From Clostridia bacterium (lineage in GTDB: Bacteria; Bacillota; Clostridia; Oscillospirales; CAG-382), in NCBI GenBank assembly GCA_017466805.1, contig JAFTTN010000056.1, positions 1-42,709 on the forward strand: a stretch of 42,709 nt of DNA. The letters are read 5' to 3'. Made by a program: the position numbers and the translations under genes. Of the stretch, positions 42,368 through 42,709 are shown piece after piece (the first letter of the stretch is position 1; the number at the start of each line of letters is the position of its first letter). The notes below the pieces were generated by a model. That model saw only the letters and a list, made by a program, of their open reading frames with translations, was not told the DNA's origin and ran no database searches.

Positions 42368-42541
42368 CTATTTGGAGTCTTTTTCGATTTTTTCTTTGCT
42401 TTGGCGGTTCAATTCGTTTTTCAACTCACGCGTCCATTCCGAAAATTGCACGTTTTCTTCGCCGTAAACCAGGTTTTCGCTGTATTCGAGCGGCAACCAG
42501 GTGGAAAGGTCGGCTTCGTTATGCGATACGACAGCCTCCAT
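42368..42541 (-). pseudogene. 3' remnant or very small minus-strand gene
   Basis: A 57-residue frame (ATG 42541, stop 42370-42368) starts MEAVVSHNEADLSTWL and ends EKIEKDSK. The frame stays open upstream to a TAG at 42607-42605 without another ATG, GTG or TTG start, and the sequence there (SLWRIAQAKLFKALDN) reads like protein. No Shine-Dalgarno precedes the ATG. The simplest reading is the tail of a longer gene whose 5' part was lost or replaced by the hairpin cluster at 42591-42681. I do not recognise the family. A terminator follows the stop. Confidence 0.4.
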
Positions 42542-42590
42542 ATTATCAAGCGCTTTAAAAAGCTTTGCTTGGGCGATGCGCCACAGTGAG

Positions 42591-42681
42591 AAAACGGTTT
42601 TGCGCTACCGTTTTGCCCTGTAACTTAGTCAAAAAGCCTTGAAATACGTTAGTATTCCTTCGTTTTTCGCCGTCGTTACAG
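42591..42681. repeat. Hairpin cluster at the window's right end
   Basis: The first stem is AAAACGG/CCGTTTT (42591-42597/42608-42614). The second is CTGTAAC/GTTACAG (42618-42624/42675-42681), enclosing AATAC/GTATT around GTTA (42643-42656), with A5/T5 runs between. The sequence from here to 42709 has no credible gene. It does not match the copy A/B element and may be another repeat type. Confidence 0.45.
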
Positions 42682-42709
42682 AACAAATCGCATACGCGCA
42701 AAACTGCTA

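Overview
The window looks like chromosomal DNA from an anaerobic member of the class Clostridia (Bacillota), probably an uncultured gut-type Oscillospiraceae or Christensenellales relative. This is an inference. It rests on AGGAGG-type ribosome sites, -35/-10 promoters of TTGACA/TATAAT type, an EcfA1-EcfA2-EcfT-TruA block, a ClpE-like Clp ATPase, a CvpA/DUF5711 pair, a KtrAB potassium system, and a YdjG/YdjH/YdjI-like stress module. I see no rRNA, tRNA, CRISPR array, prophage or insertion sequence.

Layout. Positions 1-200 hold the tail of a plus-strand gene and two hairpins. From 201 to 16129 every gene lies on the minus strand. Read in transcription order they are: ruvC-ruvA-ruvB, a short RlmI-type methyltransferase, a structured intergenic element (copy A), ecfA1-ecfA2-ecfT-truA, a DUF5711 membrane protein, a CvpA-family protein, pgsA, a zinc-finger Clp ATPase, a P-type ATPase homologue lacking all its catalytic motifs, a DUF1858 protein, mscL, and a BadF/NAGK-type sugar kinase. 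Divergent sigma-A promoters near 16.2 kb separate this block from the plus-strand genes acpP, a phosphoglycolate-phosphatase-like HAD hydrolase, and ktrB-ktrA. A YdjI-YdjG-YdjH-like membrane-stress module follows (19.3-22.7 kb), with copy B of the structured element between its first two genes.

From 22.9 to 33.2 kb lies a complete ornithine/arginine operon, argG-argH-argC-argJ-argB-argD-[amino-acid ABC transporter: binding protein, permease, ATPase]-argF. It runs from a good promoter with possible ARG boxes to a strong terminator. It covers glutamate to arginine through the cyclic acetyl route (ArgJ recycles acetyl groups) plus amino-acid uptake. Next comes a 1488-residue secreted protein with repeated DOMON/CBM9-like modules. 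Convergent to it is a minus-strand amino-sugar pair (nagA and an atypical ROK protein). A flavodoxin-like gene and a membrane metallophosphoesterase then diverge from back-to-back promoters. The last 350 bases hold a broken minus-strand gene tail and a cluster of hairpins.

Three things stand out. (1) Two copies of a roughly 139-nt intergenic element (12916-13054 minus; 20644-20781 plus) share helix lengths, linker lengths and loop motifs, while their stems differ by about ten compensatory base-pair changes. This is a strong hint of an undescribed structured RNA or modular repeat. (2) A full-length 929-residue P-type ATPase has lost the phosphorylated Asp and the TGES, PEGL, TGDN and GDGVND motifs, yet keeps an open frame: a likely pseudoenzyme. 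(3) The YdjGHI-like module has no PspA beside it and carries duplicated zinc ribbons.
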